From Niastella yeongjuensis (GTDB taxonomy: Bacteria; Bacteroidota; Bacteroidia; Chitinophagales; Chitinophagaceae), in assembly GCF_900110245.1 (NCBI RefSeq), contig NZ_FOCZ01000009.1, positions 62,001 to 126,000 on the forward strand: a stretch of DNA of 64,000 nt, in the 5' to 3' direction. Each line of letters begins with the position of its first letter. The stretch's first letter is position 1. This document shows positions 1-7,805 of the stretch, in pieces. The position numbers and the translations under genes are program-made. The notes beneath the pieces are model-generated. The model was not told where the DNA came from, made no database searches, and worked only from the letters and a program-made list of their open reading frames with translations.

Positions 1-323
1 CCCGAATAAATAACCGGGTTAATACAGTATACGAAAATGATGCGGTATAATACAATGGTAGTTATAATAGCAGCAACTACCTGCAAAACGGTCCAGAGCA
101 GCTTTCTGGTCCCTTTTACAATTTCAGGGATGGCAACATATAGAATAAAATAGGTAAGTATCAATTTGGGTATCCAGGCAGCAATGGCGGCTTTAAATGC
201 CATCCAGAATTGCACGTTTTCCGGAATGTTCTGTAAGGCGGGCCCTACCCAAACAATTTCCAGCACGGTATCCTGTAACAGGTATACCAGCCAGAAGGCA
301 CTATGTAAAAGCAGTCGCTTCAT
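1..323 (-). CDS. LytS-type sensor histidine kinase, N-terminal part (runs off window)
   Basis: An open minus-strand frame starts at an ATG at 321-323 (MKRLLLHSAFWLVYLL) and stays open to base 1, giving about 107 residues. It has three hydrophobic segments at roughly residues 5-25, 45-68 and 78-100. The short start with a hydrophobic HSAFWLVY block is typical of the Bacteroidota LytS/YpdA kinases, whose membrane part precedes a His_kinase and HATPase pair. The catalytic part lies outside the window, so the family call is inferred from the N-terminus only. Such kinases usually pair with a LytTR response regulator, which would be further left. Confidence 0.6.
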   Translation of the reverse strand, partial: MKRLLLHSAFWLVYLLQDTVLEIVWVGPALQNIPENVQFWMAFKAAIAAWIPKLILTYFILYVAIPEIVKGTRKLLWTVLQVVAAIITTIVLYRIIFVYCINPVIYS

Positions 324-349
324 AGTACCTTAAATGTCGGCAAACTTTC

Positions 350-466
350 TCAACAACCCTGCAACAACCAATAAACCAGCAGAAAAACAACGATGGTTCC
401 CAGGCATCCCCCACCCCATTTCCAGGCGGCATATCCTGCGATCAATCCCCTGAGCCAGTCTCGCAT
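350..466 (-). CDS. small membrane protein (38 aa) upstream of the LytS-like gene
   Basis: A 38-residue minus-strand ORF begins at the ATG at 464-466 and ends with TGA. It starts MRDWLRGLIAGYAAWKW, followed by a GGGC turn and one hydrophobic helix (about residues 23-36). It ends 26 bp before the kinase start and reads in the same direction, so cotranscription is likely. Short glycine-rich single-helix proteins beside LytS kinases occur in Chitinophagaceae as hypothetical proteins, to my recollection. No function is proposed. The alternative is a chance ORF, but the composition (start, basic face, Gly turn, helix) argues for a real gene. Confidence 0.5.
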   Translation of the reverse strand: MRDWLRGLIAGYAAWKWGGGCLGTIVVFLLVYWLLQGC

Positions 467-540
467 AGTAAAAATTTATAAACACTGATCTAAAAACCAT
501 GCCATGGGATTTCCTGCAGGCTTTCCAACTATAACAAAAT

Positions 541-580
541 GGACTATCTTAGCCCTCGAAATAAACCTACCAGGTAGTCC
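541..580. promoter_or_regulatory. putative operator of the MocR regulator at its own promoter
   Basis: GGACTA at 541-546 and TAGTCC at 575-580 form an inverted pair just before the start codon at 584. The right half contains CTACCAGGTAG, a 5-bp arm palindrome around one base. The 10-mer CAGGTAGTCC (571-580) recurs inverted as GGACTACCTG at 2177-2186 in front of the next gene. Autoregulation through such sites is common for MocR proteins; binding here is inferred. Confidence 0.45.
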
Positions 581-583
581 ACT

Positions 584-2053
584 ATGCTTCCATGGAAAAC
601 GATCATACAGTTTCAAAAAGAAACTGATACACCAGTATACCTGCAAATAGCCAATTCCGTTATACAGGAAATGAGAAAAGGCCGTGTTGGCCCCGGGATA
701 AAATTACCCGGTACCCGCCAGATGGCAGAGATCCTGGAAGTACATCGCAAAACGATCGTAAGGGCATACGAAGAGCTGGATGCACAAGGCTGGATTGAAA
801 TGCATCCGTCAAAAGGAACATTCACCAGCAAGGAACTGCCGGAAACAAACGCCCGGCGGTTGACAAACAATCAAAAACGCAATTCATTTCCTACAGCCAC
901 AGGTTACAACGTAAAAGTAAACTATGCTGTTCGCACCCCGGTACCGCCGCTGCGGCACATCAATGGTTTTCATGATGGCCCCGACATGCGGCTAATTCCT
1001 TCAGACGAACTGGGCCGGGCTTATAAAAGTGTTTTATCGAGACACACTTATTTAAAGTTCATGTCGTACGTGGAAACAGCAGGTGTAGAAAAATTCAGAA
1101 TGGTGCTGTCTGATTACCTCAATTCAAGCCGGGGTTTGCAAACAACATTTGAGAACATCCTGGTAACAAGGGGCAGCCAGATGGCGCTGTACCTGCTCTC
1201 GCTCGTTTTATTTTCAAAAGGAGACACCATCGTTGTTGGCGATACCAACTATTATTATGCCGATCATACCTTTCTGATGGCCGGCATGAAACTGGCGCGG
1301 GTGAAAGTAGACGAATATGGCATCGATGTAGACGCTATAGAAAAAATCTGCCGTCGTAAAAAGATAAAGGCCCTGTTCATTACCTCGCATCACCACTATC
1401 CAACTACCGTAACCTTGTCGGCTGCACGCCGGATTAAGTTATTGTCACTGGCCGAGAAATATGGCTTTATTATCATTGAAGATGATTACGACTATGACTT
1501 CCATTATTTAAGCAGCCCCTTACTACCGTTGGTTAGTGCAGACACCAAAGGAATGGTTGTGTACATAGGTACGCTTAGTAAAACCGTGGCGCCCGCGATT
1601 CGTACCGGTTACATAGTAGCGCCTCAAAACCTCATTACAGAACTGGCGCGCGTACGGCAGCTGGTAGATTGCCAGGGCGACCCTATTATGGAGTTAGCAT
1701 TGATTGAAATGTTTGAAGAAGGCCATATTAAACGCCACATGAAAAAAGCGGTGCTGGCCTATCATAAACGCCGGGACCTGTTATGTGGCTTGCTGAAGAA
1801 TTCATTGTCAGACGTTGTTGATTTTAAAATACCTGATGGCGGACTGGCCATCTGGGCAAAATTCCATAAATCCGTACCACTACCTCCCCTCAGCGAAAAA
1901 TTAAGACCGCAAGGACTCATTCTTTCGAATGGTTTAATTCATAATACTTCTTCTATATCAATGAACGCAACCCGTATGGGTTTTGGCTGGATGAATGAAG
2001 AAGAAGCCGAACAGGCCGTTGATCTGTTGGTTAAAACCATCCACTCAAAATAA
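584..2053 (+). CDS. MocR/PdxR-family regulator (GntR wHTH fused to class I aminotransferase domain)
   Basis: The 489-residue protein has an N-terminal GntR winged helix (about 12-85, with the LPGTRQMAEILEVHRKTIVRAYEEL recognition region) and a fold-type I aminotransferase domain (about 125-485). The PLP Schiff-base lysine is in the YIGTLSKTVAP motif (K333), and the cofactor aspartates are in EDDYDYDF (about 299-306). The length is normal for MocR regulators. These proteins bind PLP or an amino-acid adduct and usually control a neighbouring gene or themselves. Here a matching motif lies upstream of its own start and upstream of the PepSY-like gene at 2269, which suggests that gene as a target. 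The effector is unknown. Confidence 0.88.
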   Translation: MLPWKTIIQFQKETDTPVYLQIANSVIQEMRKGRVGPGIKLPGTRQMAEILEVHRKTIVRAYEELDAQGWIEMHPSKGTFTSKELPETNARRLTNNQKRNSFPTATGYNVKVNYAVRTPVPPLRHINGFHDGPDMRLIPSDELGRAYKSVLSRHTYLKFMSYVETAGVEKFRMVLSDYLNSSRGLQTTFENILVTRGSQMALYLLSLVLFSKGDTIVVGDTNYYYADHTFLMAGMKLARVKVDEYGIDVDAIEKICRRKKIKALFITSHHHYPTTVTLSAARRIKLLSLAEKYGFIIIEDDYDYDFHYLSSPLLPLVSADTKGMVVYIGTLSKTVAPAIRTGYIVAPQNLITELARVRQLVDCQGDPIMELALIEMFEEGHIKRHMKKAVLAYHKRRDLLCGLLKNSLSDVVDFKIPDGGLAIWAKFHKSVPLPPLSEKLRPQGLILSNGLIHNTSSISMNATRMGFGWMNEEEAEQAVDLLVKTIHSK

Positions 2054-2174
2054 TATTTACCATCCTTCGTTTTGTGCCGATTTATACAATTTCCTGTTGA
2101 GCGTTTGTATCAACTTTGTATTCAAGTTTATCTAGTGGGATAACACAAAAATAATTTGTTGTTGCCCCATTAAA

Positions 2175-2216
2175 CCGGACTACCTGCAATATAAAAACCG
2201 GACACCTGAATAGTCC
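2175..2216. promoter_or_regulatory. direct-repeat operator candidate before the PepSY-like gene
   Basis: CCGGACTACCTG (2175-2186) and CCGGACACCTG (2198-2208) are direct repeats with starts 23 bp apart. TAGTCC follows at 2211-2216. The same words occur before the MocR gene at 541-580. The site lies 53-94 bp before the start at 2269. Tandem direct repeats are the usual MocR binding arrangement. Confidence 0.4.
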
Positions 2217-2268
2217 GAATACCTTTTACCTTTACGACCGATTCATTAAGTTTTAAAAAGTATAAGCC

Positions 2269-2718
2269 ATGAAAAAGTTCATCATCATTTTCTCAACCCT
2301 GCTTCTCAGTTTTAGTTTATTTGCCCGTGATCCTGAAGAGGATCTTGTTAAGGTGTTCTCTGCCAGTTTTCCAAAAGCAGAACATGTTCATTGGTATGAA
2401 ATGCCCAAAGCCTGGGTGGTTAACTTTGTAACCGATGGTATCCGTTCGCGCGTTGTATACCTGAAGGATGGTAAAGTAACCGAATTCACCCGGTACTACT
2501 TTGAGCAGAATTTGCCTTTTGTGATCCGTTCTAAAGTAAAAGAAGCTTACCCTAACAAAAACATCTTTGGCGTGATAGAAGTTTCCATTATGACGGAAAC
2601 TGGCGGTTCCAGACTTGAATATTTTATCAAGCTGGAAGATGCAAAAAGCTGGATAACCGTTAAATCTGACAATGACGGGAACCTGACCACCGAAGAAAAA
2701 TATAAAAAAGTGCAATAA
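2269..2718 (+). CDS. secreted PepSY-like protein
   Basis: The 149-residue protein begins with a Sec signal peptide (MKKFIIIFSTLLLSFSLFA, cleavage near 19/20). The mature part has the pattern of the Bacteroidota PepSY-like (beta-lactamase-inhibitor-like) family. It carries an early VFSASFPKAEHVHWYEM block, then beta strands with VVYLKDGKVTEF, a KVKEAYPNKNIFGV block, and a second strand set ending near residue 140. Members are periplasmic or surface proteins of poorly known role. It stands alone between the MocR gene and a terminator at 2747, so it is probably monocistronic. Two direct repeats before it match the MocR promoter. Confidence 0.7.
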   Translation: MKKFIIIFSTLLLSFSLFARDPEEDLVKVFSASFPKAEHVHWYEMPKAWVVNFVTDGIRSRVVYLKDGKVTEFTRYYFEQNLPFVIRSKVKEAYPNKNIFGVIEVSIMTETGGSRLEYFIKLEDAKSWITVKSDNDGNLTTEEKYKKVQ

Positions 2719-2746
2719 GAAGCCAGGAAATCAGTTTTTAACTGAG

Positions 2747-2794
2747 AAAGGCAGAAGGGTTTGAAAGGAAACTTTCAGGCTTCTCTGCCTTTTT
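2747..2794 (+). terminator. Rho-independent terminator of the PepSY-like gene
   Basis: AAAGGCAGA (2747-2755) pairs with TCTGCCTTT (2784-2792), and a T-run continues to 2794. Confidence 0.75.
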
Positions 2795-2875
2795 GCTTAA
2801 TCGTTAGTAATAATCATAATATATTTTTCGTTTAACCAGTAATTTCTCGCAACACAAGAATCGTAAAAACGCACC

Positions 2876-4327
2876 ATGCCCCGCTTAAAACCCTTAATAA
2901 CTGCTTTACTTGCCGCTATTTCATTGCCGGCAATTTCCCAAACCCAGTCATTGTATCGCTTCCAGGACCTTTCCCATTTGTATTATCAAAAACAGAAAGA
3001 CTCCCTGACAAAAGCATGGGCCTGCCCCAGCCTGTATAAGGAAAAGGAAACCCAGAAAAAATACGGTGAGATCTGGAACGACAGGACCAAATTTATCACA
3101 GATGCCATCAAAGACGATGATTTCCTGCACGATAAAGAAGTACACAGCTATGTGGAAGGTATTATTACACAAATAGTACAGGCTAACAAAGCAATGATCC
3201 CGGTTAAACCATTGTTGTTTATCGACAGAAGCCCGTCGGTGAATGCATATGCCATAGGCAATAACATTATAGCAGTCAACCTGGGGCTGGTAGCCTTCTC
3301 CCAATCGCGGGAAGAGCTGGCGCTGGCCATTGCGCATGAATTATCGCACAACATCCTTAACCATCCAGACAATGCCATGAAGCAACGGGCAGAATGGCTG
3401 ACCTCGAAAGAATACAAAGAATCCCTGACAACGGCGCTCGATTCAAAATATGAGCGATTGTCGCGGATCAGAAAAGTACTGGAAAATTATTCGTTCAACA
3501 GAAGCAAACACCAGCGCTATCATGAAAGTGATGCCGATTCAATGGCCATTCTGCTTTTGAAGAAAAGTAATATTGCTTTTAATGCCGATTTTTTTCTTCG
3601 GTTAGACAGTTCTGATAACATCTATCACACACCTTTAAAGCAGCCGGTTAAAAATTATTTTACCGCCTATAACCTTCCTTTCGAAGACAGCTGGACAAAG
3701 AACCGCTCAAAGGGATTATCAACAAAGACCTATGATTTTAGCGATTCTACAAGCAATGAAGATTCGTTAAAAACCCATCCTGAATGTATTGAAAGGTATA
3801 ATAAAACCCGTAGCCAGTCAGATAAAGCAACCCTTACTGCAATTCCACCCCAGATCCATAATAATGCCACCAAGATGATCATCTGGAATATGTATAACAA
3901 TGGCGCCTGGAACCAGACTGCCTGTTTGTACCGCATATTTTTGGAAAAGGACAAAGGAAATACCGACGAATGGTACGACTTTATGGTTACAAATGTAATT
4001 AACAGGATCTGCTTCTTCGATAATATGTTCCATCGCTTTAAAGCCATTGGCGTGAAACAAAAAGAATATATTTCCCGCGATTATTTTGCCATGCAAACCA
4101 TGTTGGAACAAATGCCGCGTGAACAACTGGACAAATATTGCAAAGTATTGCAGGAGGCTTCTTTCTGGAAAAGTATGTCACCCGCGGAAAACGGATTTAA
4201 AAAGGTGAGTTATGCCCTCGCATTGGATCCCTATAATTCTGCCCCAACCAAGAAAACAGCTGCAGAGTTTACTAAGCAAAACTCAACCAGCCTGTATTGT
4301 GAATATGCGAACAGCTTCAACAAATAA
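2876..4327 (+). CDS. secreted M48-family zinc metalloprotease
   Basis: This is a 483-residue protein with a signal peptide (residues 1-21, ending AISQTQ). The zinc site is HELSH at 154-158 in the context ALAIAHELSHNILNH. The third ligand is probably E217 in YHESDADSMA, as in M48 (Ste24/HtpX/BepA-like) peptidases. The region before it (VNAYAIGNNIIAVNLGLV) is the standard M48 pre-motif. The C-terminal half (about 250-483) is helical and unassigned; it could be a TPR-like tail. It is likely periplasmic, acting in envelope protein quality control. The gene at 4364 follows after 36 bp, so the two may share a transcript. Confidence 0.82.
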   Translation: MPRLKPLITALLAAISLPAISQTQSLYRFQDLSHLYYQKQKDSLTKAWACPSLYKEKETQKKYGEIWNDRTKFITDAIKDDDFLHDKEVHSYVEGIITQIVQANKAMIPVKPLLFIDRSPSVNAYAIGNNIIAVNLGLVAFSQSREELALAIAHELSHNILNHPDNAMKQRAEWLTSKEYKESLTTALDSKYERLSRIRKVLENYSFNRSKHQRYHESDADSMAILLLKKSNIAFNADFFLRLDSSDNIYHTPLKQPVKNYFTAYNLPFEDSWTKNRSKGLSTKTYDFSDSTSNEDSLKTHPECIERYNKTRSQSDKATLTAIPPQIHNNATKMIIWNMYNNGAWNQTACLYRIFLEKDKGNTDEWYDFMVTNVINRICFFDNMFHRFKAIGVKQKEYISRDYFAMQTMLEQMPREQLDKYCKVLQEASFWKSMSPAENGFKKVSYALALDPYNSAPTKKTAAEFTKQNSTSLYCEYANSFNK

Positions 4328-4363
4328 CCCTAATCATCTACCCTTTTTAAATCCATTACACAC

Positions 4364-5947
4364 ATGAAACAATCACTTATAATATTTCTTTCCTTATTTA
4401 GCATATACACCGTTCAGGCGCAAACTAAAGCACAAACAAAAGCCTTAAAAGAAATAGCCAAAGATATTTCCTCCGACGTGGAAGAGATCAGGCAGGATGG
4501 ATCAATAATGGGTTTTGTAGTATTTACCCAATTGGAGAAAATTAGCGCCGATTCATTCAATTACAAGCTGGCCATCATGGATGAGAACATGGATGAAATG
4601 GGCGTTATTCATTTCAAAGACCAAAAGCTCTATTTAAAAGAGGTTTCATTTAATGATAGTATTCTTTGTGTTGGCTATATGAAATCAAATTTTATTGGTA
4701 TCGAGTTTAAAAGTACAAAAGAATGTAAAGCGGCAATACCAGGTGCTAAAACGGCAGTTCAGTTACAGTTCTTAAATCTCAGTGGAAAAACCATCAATAC
4801 AAAGAATTTTCCATTAGAGTTAGAACACACCTGCAATTCACAAACAAGCTATGCAAAAGCAATTGGCACCGCTAAATGGAAATTTCCTGTACAGATCAAA
4901 AATGTTTCTGGTATGGGCTTCGCCTGCTTTTATGGCGACGATAAAAAAAACAACCTGGTAACGCTGAATACGAGGGGCTCTGTATTATGGCAAAAACCAG
5001 TAAAAGAACAAGATGTGGAGTCATTTTCCCTCTATACCTCACAAAAGAATGCTTTTTTATTGTTGAAAAAGAAAGTGAGCTATAAGGAAGGGGGGTACGA
5101 ATTACTTGGATACGGGGCAGCCGATTCCTCCAGTTTTCCCAAATATGTATTAAAAGATAAAGAGGGCAAATCACTAAAAGTTCTTGCAATGGATAATGAC
5201 CCGGTTACCGGCAAGCCCTACCTGGCCGGGTATATCATCGATTCCCGGAAGGGCAATAGTATTACTACCCCTAAAGAACTGGCACGAGGGCCTTATTGCG
5301 GTGTTTTTACTGTTAACATAAATGGTCCGGCTAAAACTGATATACAGGCATCTTTTTCATATTGGGGCGATGGCTCGCAGTCATTTATTACGCGGAAAAG
5401 CCGTATTCCCGAAAAGAAAAGTTTTCTCATTTTGACAAATGCTTATAAAGATTTCGAAGGCAATACTGTCTTTACAGGTTCAACATTTACCAGAAAGTTA
5501 AAAACAGGTTCAACTATAAGTACAGTAATACTCGCCCCAACAATTTTTATCCCCTTACTTATAGCCGCCAATGGATACGTTACAGCAAGAGTAAATGAAA
5601 CTGTTGTATTAAAACAAAATGCCAAATCAGGTCTATCAATCGATTTTCTGGAAAGCAACAAAGGTCCAAAATTAAAAGGTGACAGCCCATATAACATTGT
5701 AGACAGGAAGCGAATATTTTTCTCAACCGACTTCGATAGCAAAACAAATTATATAGTAGTAGATGATTACGATGAAATCTTTATATACAATGCTACTCAA
5801 AACAAATTAGTCCGTAAATACGCACATAGCAATGGCGATCTTTATTCTGCGGTCTATACTGATGTTCATCCTGCCAAAGATGGTCATATGCTGGTTTCCA
5901 GATCGGGCTACGGCTGGACGACCTATTCTGTTGAAGCTATATATTAA
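4364..5947 (+). CDS. secreted protein of unknown function (527 aa)
   Basis: The signal peptide is clear (MKQSLIIFLSLFSIYTVQAQ). The mature protein begins with a short helical KALKEIAKDIS region and is then dominated by short beta strands, consistent with a propeller or stacked sheets. It resembles a Bacteroidota-specific uncharacterised family (possibly DUF6770), recalled rather than checked. No catalytic motif is visible. One hydrophobic stretch near residues 386-400 (STVILAPTIFIPLLI) may be a buried strand or a membrane-associated loop. It lies 36 bp after the M48 protease gene and ends before a strong terminator, so both may form a two-gene unit. Confidence 0.6.
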   Translation: MKQSLIIFLSLFSIYTVQAQTKAQTKALKEIAKDISSDVEEIRQDGSIMGFVVFTQLEKISADSFNYKLAIMDENMDEMGVIHFKDQKLYLKEVSFNDSILCVGYMKSNFIGIEFKSTKECKAAIPGAKTAVQLQFLNLSGKTINTKNFPLELEHTCNSQTSYAKAIGTAKWKFPVQIKNVSGMGFACFYGDDKKNNLVTLNTRGSVLWQKPVKEQDVESFSLYTSQKNAFLLLKKKVSYKEGGYELLGYGAADSSSFPKYVLKDKEGKSLKVLAMDNDPVTGKPYLAGYIIDSRKGNSITTPKELARGPYCGVFTVNINGPAKTDIQASFSYWGDGSQSFITRKSRIPEKKSFLILTNAYKDFEGNTVFTGSTFTRKLKTGSTISTVILAPTIFIPLLIAANGYVTARVNETVVLKQNAKSGLSIDFLESNKGPKLKGDSPYNIVDRKRIFFSTDFDSKTNYIVVDDYDEIFIYNATQNKLVRKYAHSNGDLYSAVYTDVHPAKDGHMLVSRSGYGWTTYSVEAIY

Positions 5948-5966
5948 TAGATATTGATTAAGAAAG

Positions 5967-6000
5967 TCCCTTCCGGCCAGTCGGGAGGGATTTTTATTTT
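5967..6000 (+). terminator. Rho-independent terminator
   Basis: TCCCTTCCG (5967-5975) pairs with CGGGAGGGA (5982-5990; one mismatch) and is followed by TTTTTATTTTTT. It ends the 4364-5947 transcript and overlaps the 3' end of the convergent gene at 5994. Confidence 0.75.
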
Positions 6001-6380
6001 TTAGCAAAGTAAGGTATAGCATCTCTGCTTACTGATTCCTTTTGTTGCCAGTAAGCCAGCGTTACAACCTGCCCGCCTGGTGTTTTCAATAACCGGCCAA
6101 AGATGGCATTGGTAGGGTTGAAAGTAACATCCGTTACTCCAATAGTAAAAGAAGCAGGTGGCGGAGGAGGAAGTTCATCAGCCGCTTCCGTAGTAACAGC
6201 AGCAGTTGCTGCCGGTACTGCAGCTTTTGGTGGCGGCGAGGCCACTACTATCACCGTATATTTATTAAATTCCAGTAATGGTCTTAAAAAATCAACCCGT
6301 TGCTGGGAAGCGTTCTTCTCCACTATGGCGCATTTAACGCCATTCAGGTCTTCAAACTCATGATTTTTATTAATAGCCAT
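5994..6380 (-). CDS. Ala/Pro-rich hypothetical protein at the 3' end of the nuo operon
   Basis: This 128-residue protein starts 9 bp after the nuoN stop on the same strand, so it is probably the last gene of the complex I operon. It has a short N-terminal domain (NKNHEFEDLNGVKCAIVEK), a low-complexity linker rich in Ala, Thr and Pro (about 49-80, including PPPPP), and a C-terminal domain (about 81-128, SFTIGVTDVTFNP to YFAKK). No signal peptide or membrane segment is seen. It matches no complex I subunit known to me. It could be an assembly or accessory factor by position, or simply a rider gene. Confidence 0.6.
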   Translation of the reverse strand: MAINKNHEFEDLNGVKCAIVEKNASQQRVDFLRPLLEFNKYTVIVVASPPPKAAVPAATAAVTTEAADELPPPPPASFTIGVTDVTFNPTNAIFGRLLKTPGGQVVTLAYWQQKESVSRDAIPYFAKK

Positions 6381-6389
6381 ACCCGAAGT

Positions 6390-7799
6390 TTACAATCCAA
6401 TACTTAATGAATGAATATAATCATATACATAACCTGCCAAACCGGTTACAATGATACCTGTTACACAAATGATCATGGCCAGCCTCGGATAGACTGGTAT
6501 GTGTAAGCGCTCTATGGGTTGTTCGTTGGTATCCATAAAGATCGCTTTCACAATGCGCAGATAATAATAAAACGAAAGGATCATGTTCAATGCCGCAATG
6601 GTGATCAACAGGTAATTACCTTTCTCAGCGCCCGATAACAACAGAAAGAACTTCCCAAAGAAACCTGCAGTTGGGGGTACACCTGCCAAAGAAAACAAAG
6701 CAATAGTAAGCACCCACGATAACACCGGATTGGTTTTATAGAATCCTTTGTAATCACTCACCTGCTCGCGGCCCGTTACCGCGCTTACCAGGGCCACCAC
6801 CCCAAAAGCGGCCAGGTTACTGAAAACATACACCAGCACAAAATACACTACCGAAGCAGAGGCCAGCTGCGAACTGCCGGTTATCCCTACCAGAATAAAA
6901 CCGATCTGGGCAATGGAAGAAAAAGCTAAAAATCGTTTCAAATTGTTCTGCCGCATCGCAAACAGGTTGCCGGTTAAAATGGTGAGCACCGATAATACAA
7001 ACAACATATTATACCAGGTGGAAGCCAGCGGTTTGAACACGGTATATAAAACGGAAACAAATACAAACAAGACCGATCCCTTTGAAATAACCGACAACCA
7101 GGAGGTAACAGCTACCGGAGCGCCTTCGTATACATCGGCCGTCCACAAATGAAAGGGTACCACAGAGATCTTAAAGCCAAAGCCGGCCAGTAATAATACA
7201 AAGGCAAAGATCAATAAGGGTGCTGCGTTTATATGGGTAGCCAATTCACTAAACGTTAAGGTTCCAGTGGCGCCATATACCAGCGAGATCCCAAACAATA
7301 ATAACCCCGATGCGAATGCCGATGAAATGATAAACTTCATGGCAGCTTCTGACGATTTCTTCTTTGCCAGATCAAAGTTTGCCAGGGCTGCCACGGGAAT
7401 GCCAGACAATTCCAACCCCACATAAAACAGTAAAAGATTACCGGCCGATATCATAAAGAACATGCCCAGCAGGGTGCACAACAATAACACATAAAACTCG
7501 GGTACATGCTCATGCTTTTTTAACCAGTCGGCCGATTGCAATGAAACGATCAAAGTACCAAGGCTCAGGATATTTTTCTCCAGTACGATCAATGGATTTG
7601 TAAAAAACATGTCATCGAACAACATGCCTGAGCGATTGCCCACAAACCCGGCCACCAGGTTCAACAACAGCAACCCGTTTGTTAAATTCATGAAAGTTTC
7701 GTTGCTCAGATCGGTCCCAATCTTCAGCAATAACAGGATAAAGATGATCACTGTAATGATCAATTCCTGTTTCATAAGTATAAAGAAGTCGGTTGACAT
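6390..7799 (-). CDS. nuoN: NADH-quinone oxidoreductase subunit N
   Basis: The 469-residue polytopic membrane protein has about 14 hydrophobic helices and the Proton_antipo_M signature (for example the block with AVTSWLSVISKGSVLFVFV and the later RFLAFSSIAQIGFILVG). It is one of the three antiporter-like proton-pumping subunits of complex I. The start is 6 bp after the nuoM stop, so coupling is tight. Its length is typical. Confidence 0.93.
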   Translation of the reverse strand: MSTDFFILMKQELIITVIIFILLLLKIGTDLSNETFMNLTNGLLLLNLVAGFVGNRSGMLFDDMFFTNPLIVLEKNILSLGTLIVSLQSADWLKKHEHVPEFYVLLLCTLLGMFFMISAGNLLLFYVGLELSGIPVAALANFDLAKKKSSEAAMKFIISSAFASGLLLFGISLVYGATGTLTFSELATHINAAPLLIFAFVLLLAGFGFKISVVPFHLWTADVYEGAPVAVTSWLSVISKGSVLFVFVSVLYTVFKPLASTWYNMLFVLSVLTILTGNLFAMRQNNLKRFLAFSSIAQIGFILVGITGSSQLASASVVYFVLVYVFSNLAAFGVVALVSAVTGREQVSDYKGFYKTNPVLSWVLTIALFSLAGVPPTAGFFGKFFLLLSGAEKGNYLLITIAALNMILSFYYYLRIVKAIFMDTNEQPIERLHIPVYPRLAMIICVTGIIVTGLAGYVYDYIHSLSIGL

Positions 7800-7805
7800 A
7801 ATTAT

